This document shows positions 6,895-10,845 of a stretch of DNA of 10,845 nucleotides, in pieces. Below the pieces are notes generated by a model. That model saw only the letters and a program-made list of their open reading frames with translations, did no database searches and had not been told where the DNA came from. A program made the position numbers and the translations under genes. How positions within the stretch are numbered: the stretch's first letter is position 1; each line of letters begins with the position of its first letter. The DNA is from Lunasporangiospora selenospora (lineage: Eukaryota > Mortierellomycota > Mortierellomycetes > Mortierellales > Mortierellaceae), in contig JAABOA010000892.1 in assembly GCA_015680635.1 (NCBI GenBank), positions 1-10,845 of the forward strand, written 5' to 3'.

Positions 6895-9668
6895 ATGTCC
6901 AACCAGGTCATCATCGTCGGAGGCGGTCTCTCCGGCCTTAGTGCAGCCCACACGGTGCTCGAGCATGGCCTCAACGTCCTCGTTATCGACAAGAACGCCT
7001 TCTTTGGAGGAAACTCGACCAAGGCCACCTCGGGTATCAACGGTGCCCTTACCAAGACTCAGATTGGTAAGTCTACATCACTTTCCTTTTTCCATTTCCC
7101 AAGCTGGGCTTGTATTGTGGATGTGCTAAGGATGGGGAGGGGTGAAGAAAGAGAATATACTCTCCAGGCCCCGAGAAGCTTGTAACCCCGCGTTACTATG
7201 CTTCTCGGAGATGTGAGTAAAAAAAACACAAAAAAAACGCGACCTCGTCGACCCTATCTCCGACGCGATGCCTATTATTCGCCCAAGTGAACCGGACTCG
7301 AGAGTCTACATAGCAGCGACACGCATGCTGAATGGGACGGGAGTACACTACGGATGACATGGCATTGGGATTGCCTTCTCATGATAAACAGAATGGGATG
7401 AAGCGGGATGAGATGGAGAGCAGGTTGGGTCTCGGACAAATGGTTGTTCAGACAATCAATCATTGGGTCCGGAGAATGAGCCATGAGGACTAGCCAGGTC
7501 CGAAAGCAGACAGTCCGAGAGTGTGGAGAAGAGAGTTTATTCCCGCAGCAGAGAAAGAGAACGAGAAAGAGGAGAGCACATATTTCCGCGTTGCATGATT
7601 TCTTCCTCTCCAGCCCCCTTCTCCTCTTTGACATTCTCTCCCTCGACTCCAAGAAGAGGACACGGTACCCCTCTTTATTGACTGGTCCTGTGCATGTTTA
7701 CGATTCCAGAGCTCTGCTCTGCTCGAAAGAGAGAGAAAGAGACAGAGACAGCACAGGGATATAAGACCAGAGACAGAGAGGCACGTGTAAAAGTTACTTG
7801 GACCATTTTTGCCTACCTAGTTATTCACACGGTTACTTCTCTCTCCTCTCCTATTCTGAACAACTCTAGCCCTCGGCATCAAGGACTCGGTTGAAGCCTT
7901 CTATGATGACACGGCACGGTCTGCACGCGACATGCTCCGCCCCGATCTCGTCAAGGTCCTCACTGGTCAATCCGCATCCGCCGTCGAGTGGCTCCAGGAC
8001 AAGTTCAAGCTGGATCTCTCGTTGGTCTCGCGTCTTGGAGGCCACTCCTTCCCTAGAACCCACCGTGGCAAGGAAAAGTTCCCTGGTATGACCATCACCT
8101 ACGCCTTGATGGAGGCCCTCGAGGAGCTGAGTATCTCTCAGCCCAACCGCGTCAAGCTTTACAAGAAGGCCCGTGTTGTTAACTTGATCAAGGAGAACGG
8201 TTCCGTCGTTGGTGTCGAATATGTCTACCTCAACGAGCCCAACACGATCCTTAAGGCCTGGGGCCCAGTTGTCCTTGCAACTGGTGGTTACGCTGCCGAC
8301 TTTACCAGCGACTCGCTCTTGAAGAAGGTACCAGTCGTCTTTTTTTTTTTTCTTTTTTTTTTTTTTATCTGGGAGAGCTCTTTACTTGTTGATCTGATCT
8401 TGCCATTGGGACTTACACCATTTCAATTCTCTGATACTTTGACCTCCTAGTACCGCCCCGATCTCTGGGACCTTCCTACTACCAACGGTGACCACACAAC
8501 TGGCGATGGTATCAAGATGGCTCTCGCAATCGGAGGCAAGACCATCAACATGGAAAAGGTCCAGGTCCACCCTACTGGTCTCGTTGACCCCAGGGAACCC
8601 GATGCCAAGGTCAAGTTCTTGGCTGCCGAAGCTCTTCGTGGTGTCGGAGGATTGTTGCTCCAGGCTGATGGCAAGCGCTTCTGCGACGAGCTCGGTCACC
8701 GTGACTATGTGACAGGCATGATGTGGAAGAACAAGTTCCCAATCCGTCTCGTCCTCAACACCCCTGCTGCCAAGGAGATTGAATGGCACTGCAAGCATTA
8801 CGTTGGTCGTGGCTTGATGAGGTACTTCAAGAACGGAGATGAGTTGGCCAAGGAGATTGGTATCCCATCTGCAGAGCTCAAGAAGACCTTTGATGATTAC
8901 AACCAGATCGCCGCTGGAAAGGTCAAGGATCCTTGGGGCAAGAAGTACTTCCACAACTTCCCCATCACTATGGACCAGGACTTCCACGTTGCTCAGATGG
9001 CTCCAGTCCTTCACTACACCATGGGAGGAGTCGACATCACGGACCAGGCCAGCATCAAGGGTCTTGATGACCAGCCTATTCCCGGTCTCTTTGGCGCTGG
9101 TGAGATGTGCGGTGGTGTCCACGGAGCTAACCGTCTCGGAGGATCTTCGCTTCTGGGATGCGTTGTCTTTGGACGCACTGCTGGAGACACTGTCTCAAAT
9201 TATTTCAAGTCCAACCCTGTAATTGGCTCGGGTGCCAAGGCAGCCCAGTCGGTTCCTCTGCCTGGAGGCTTTACTACCTCGATCTCGGTCGACCCCGACA
9301 ACCAAAAGATCCACCTTGAGATTAGCTGGGGCAATGCCGCCAAGGGTGGTGCTCCTGCCACGGCTACTGCACCCGTTGAGACTGTGGCCCCACCCGCCAA
9401 GTTGCGTGAGATTGCTGCAAGCGAAGTAGCAAAGCACAACACGGAGAACGACTGCTGGGTGATTGTCAATGGACAAGTCTTGGACGTGACCAAGTTCATG
9501 CCTGACCACCCTGGTGGTAAGAAGGCGATCATGATCTTTGCTGGACGTGACGCAACCGAAGAGTTCAATATGCTTCACAAGGCCGATGTTGTCGAGAAGT
9601 ATGCACCCGATTCGATTATCGGTACCCTCGATGAGAAGAGCCTCCCCCCACGCCCTGCCAAGATCTAA
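6895..9668 (+). CDS. OSM1: Soluble fumarate reductase flavoprotein with C-terminal cytochrome b5 domain
   Basis: Spliced as join(6895..7066,7870..8327,8451..9668), 615 residues. The family reduces fumarate to succinate with a bound flavin and helps reoxidise reduced cofactors when oxygen is low. Seen: FAD-binding VIIVGGGLSGLSAA (5-18), a second flavin motif VVLATGGY (191-198), and active-site counterparts of bacterial fumarate reductases: His250 (VHPTG), Arg294 (HRD, likely proton donor), His398 (LHYTMGG) and Arg438 (GANRLGG). A Pro/Ala-rich linker leads to a cytochrome b5 domain (about 528-603) with likely haem ligands His563 (HPGG) and His586 (LHKAD). Yeast Frd1 and Osm1 have about 470-500 residues and no b5 domain. 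From ATG 6895 there is no targeting signal, so a cytosolic enzyme is expected; ATG 6673 is in frame upstream. The symbol marks the family and does not separate OSM1 from FRD1. Confidence 0.94.
7067..7869 (+). other. Fumarate reductase intron 1, 803 bp
   Basis: GTAAGT donor at 7067 and CTCTAG acceptor ending at 7869. Splicing (G|CC, Ala) joins TKTQI to the conserved ALGIKDSVE segment in phase 1. It is over four times longer than any other coding-region intron found here (103-181 bp). It contains a stem-loop (7171-7208), three TCCGAGA/TCTCGGA motifs (7203, 7430, 7514) and a TATA-like GATATAAG (about 7757-7764). I found no coding exon in it. Confidence 0.92.
7171..7208 (+). repeat. Intronic stem-loop (inverted repeat)
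   Basis: CCGAGAAGC (7171-7179) pairs perfectly with GCTTCTCGG (7200-7208). Inside, GTAAC (7182-7186) pairs with GTTAC (7192-7196) around a 5-nt loop, with a small internal bulge between the stems. Fourteen base pairs in 38 nt is a strong hairpin for DNA that encodes no protein. Confidence 0.75.
8328..8450 (+). other. Fumarate reductase intron 2, 123 bp
   Basis: Phase-0 intron between DSLLKK and YRPDLWD. The acceptor CTCCTAG ends at 8450. The donor GTACCAGT is weaker than the others here. A near-pure T tract (8339-8366) follows close behind the donor, which is an unusual place for one. Confidence 0.92.
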
Positions 9669-9754
9669 AAAAAAAAAAGAACAAAAGGACAAGTAACAGA
9701 TAGTACTCCCCCTCTCCCCTTCCTTCACTCTTGTATAAAGTTATCTCTTTCTCA

Positions 9755-9760
9755 ATTAAA
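9755..9760 (+). terminator. Poly(A) signal ATTAAA of the fumarate reductase gene
   Basis: ATTAAA, the commonest variant of the signal, lies 87 nt after the stop codon and is followed by a short A run. Confidence 0.4.
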
Positions 9761-9778
9761 CAAAAAAACGGTGTCCCT

Positions 9779-9784
9779 TTTAAT
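9779..9784 (-). terminator. Poly(A) signal ATTAAA for the minus-strand gene
   Basis: The plus-strand TTTAAT reads ATTAAA on the minus strand, 77 nt after the proposed minus-strand stop codon. Confidence 0.35.
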
Positions 9785-9860
9785 GCATAGTCAAGAATTG
9801 AGTTGCTGTCTCGAAGATCTAAGCCCATGATATAACACAATTCCTCCAGCTTTCCGGTCT

Positions 9861-10089
9861 TTACAGTGATGCACGAATGACATTTCGGTCTAATCCTTCT
9901 GAATCACCAAGTGCCTCAAAAGCCGCAGGGGTTACTGTTCTCTTAAATAAAAGGCCATTGTTAGTTGCAACCGAGTCCTGAGAGAAGGCAACGGGTTTGT
10001 TTGAGAGAGACACTGTGAGATGGCTACAGAGATTGGCCCATGTGAATGAATGCGCACACGCATCCAAAGGAGAGAGAGAGAGAGAGAGA

Positions 10090-10140
<51 letters not shown>

Positions 10141-10352
10141 AGCGTTGGCTCACCCTGACGGTATCAAGAGACTGTGGAATGGTCCATTGCAGTCTCCTGT
10201 CACCGATTTTGAGCGCCAATAAACGGAAGCTGATGACCGACAACGCGCCCGAACTCTTGCTTAGTGCTTGTAAATCGAATTTCATCACGAGGTTGAATTG
10301 ACGACCACCAGGACTTTTCCAGGCGAAGAATCGTTCGACAGGGGTGTTGGTC
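9861..10352 (-). CDS. Probable two-exon 3' part of an unrecognised minus-strand gene
   Basis: Two exons, 10352..10154 and 9977..9861 on the minus strand, give about 104 residues and a stop. The upstream edge is a CAG acceptor (10355-10353) after CTTGACA. The internal donor GTGAGC (10153-10148) and the acceptor CTTCTCTCAG ending at 9978 are both phase 0 and keep one frame open. The joined peptide reads from VERFFAWKSPGGRQ through RLLALKIGDRR and SLDTVR to a short acidic-basic end finishing RNVIRASL. It has balanced, globular-looking composition, but I recognise no family. An in-frame ATG at 10285-10283 could be a start; the codons before it also look coding, so an upstream exon is likelier. 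A second minus frame over 10200-10388 is also open and starts with ATG, which lowers confidence. Confidence 0.42.
9978..10153 (-). other. Proposed intron of the minus-strand gene, 176 bp, with CT microsatellite
   Basis: Read on the minus strand it starts GTGAGC and ends TTCTCTCAG. Most of its first half is a CT repeat, and CTCAAAC near the 3' end could serve as the branch site. Removal joins the two open exons in phase 0. Confidence 0.42.
10070..10138. repeat. (GA)n microsatellite, 69 bp
   Basis: An almost perfect GA run broken only by one T at 10095. It is the longest simple repeat of the window and lies inside the proposed minus-strand intron. Confidence 0.97.
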
Positions 10353-10845
10353 CTGTGTCAAGACTGAGATATTCATTGCTAGTCCCAACAGCAGGACAAT
10401 TTTAGGGGATACGAGATCATGTGAGACTTCTCTACTTGAGAAAACTGTGTTGGGAATGAAAGGGTATGGCTTTTAAAAATTTTGGAAGCAAATGGGTGTT
10501 GGATTTAACGCATAAACCACTCTCAGAAGCCGCACAAACCGTAAGCAGAGCCGCACAAACCGCGAGAGTTCCGAAGATGTGTCGAGGGGGGACAAGGGAA
10601 AGGGCGAGGAACCTGAAAGTGCTGCTCTCTCTCACTCGACCAACACACACATAACGACTCCTGCTCCATCTCATCCCACTTTCCTCGACATTGACCTTTG
10701 TATAATTCAGAGCTGAAAGCCCAGGGGCCCATTCTTTGGATTTTGGAATCAATTATACCTCTTCTTTGAACATCACCACTCACCAGTCAACTCAGGTACC
10801 GGGAAGGGGGAAGAGATCTCTCTCTCACTCTCGTAGCAAAAAAAA
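10353..10845 (-). other. Unresolved region upstream of the minus-strand gene
   Basis: No secure exon. It holds a 14-bp direct repeat (10528-10562), an AT-rich patch (about 10470-10485) and, on the minus strand, a consensus GTGAGT donor (10783-10778) with a CTTTCAG acceptor about 70 bp further on. The short open frames between them may be 5' exons of the gene ending at 9861, or leader sequence. Confidence 0.3.
10528..10562. repeat. Two copies of AGCCGCACAAACCG, 21 bp apart
   Basis: Identical 14-mers at 10528-10541 and 10549-10562. The 21-bp period equals about two helical turns, placing both on one face of the DNA, upstream of the proposed minus-strand gene. Confidence 0.8.

Noticed and set aside
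6369-7055. Minus-strand open frame of 228 codons
   Set aside because: It is antisense to the fumarate reductase CT-rich leader and first exon; the Arg/Lys/Glu run mirrors pyrimidine-rich DNA.
8382-9122. Minus-strand open frame of 246 codons
   Set aside because: It is antisense to fumarate reductase exon 3, whose plus-strand frame holds all catalytic motifs; high G+C at third positions keeps the opposite frame open.
10070-10138. Repeat array as CRISPR or satellite
   Set aside because: It is a plain GA dinucleotide run with no spacers or longer unit.
10200-10388. Alternative minus-strand frame starting at an ATG
   Set aside because: It has a plausible composition but stops before the good GTGAGC donor, while the other frame passes through both splice sites in phase. 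Kept only as a caveat.
10432-10752. Minus-strand open frame of 106 codons as a separate gene
   Set aside because: It has no family match and includes the direct repeat and a low-complexity Ser/Leu/Ala stretch. Part of it may be exon of the minus-strand gene, but the edges cannot be set.

Overview
The window is nuclear DNA from a fungus. The genes are split by spliceosomal introns with GT..AG ends and CTAAY-type branch points, the intergenic DNA carries long CT-rich leader tracts and GA or GT microsatellites, and all three clear proteins are eukaryotic. A Mucoromycota or Mortierellomycotina-like early-diverging fungus would fit the intron load and the fumarate reductase-cytochrome b5 architecture, but that placement is inference.

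Layout. (1) 96-1536, plus strand: the C-terminal 435 residues of a DEAD-box ribosome-biogenesis helicase of the Spb4/DDX55 family; its N-terminal half lies left of the window. (2) 1537-2190: an intergenic region and mannosidase leader with a palindromic CCAAT pair, a CT tract and a probable 5' UTR intron. (3) 2191-5534, plus strand: a four-exon class I alpha-1,2-mannosidase (GH47, endoplasmic reticulum mannosidase I type) of 967 residues. It is enlarged by an N-terminal stem with three 29-residue repeats and by a very acidic tail of about 185 residues. (4) 5535-6894: long promoter and leader DNA with low-complexity tracts. (5) 6895-9668, plus strand: a three-exon soluble fumarate reductase with a C-terminal cytochrome b5 domain (615 residues), whose first intron is 803 bp. 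(6) 9861-10352, minus strand: two phase-compatible exons of a probable but unrecognised gene that converges on the fumarate reductase gene; its 5' part is unresolved in 10353-10845.

The genes do not form a pathway: rRNA maturation, N-glycan trimming and fumarate/NADH redox balance are separate housekeeping jobs. No mobile element, CRISPR array, tRNA or rRNA was found. The most unusual points are the two extra regions of the mannosidase, the structured 803-bp intron, the cluster of TCCGAGA motifs around the fumarate reductase promoter and first intron, and the tail-to-tail minus-strand gene.
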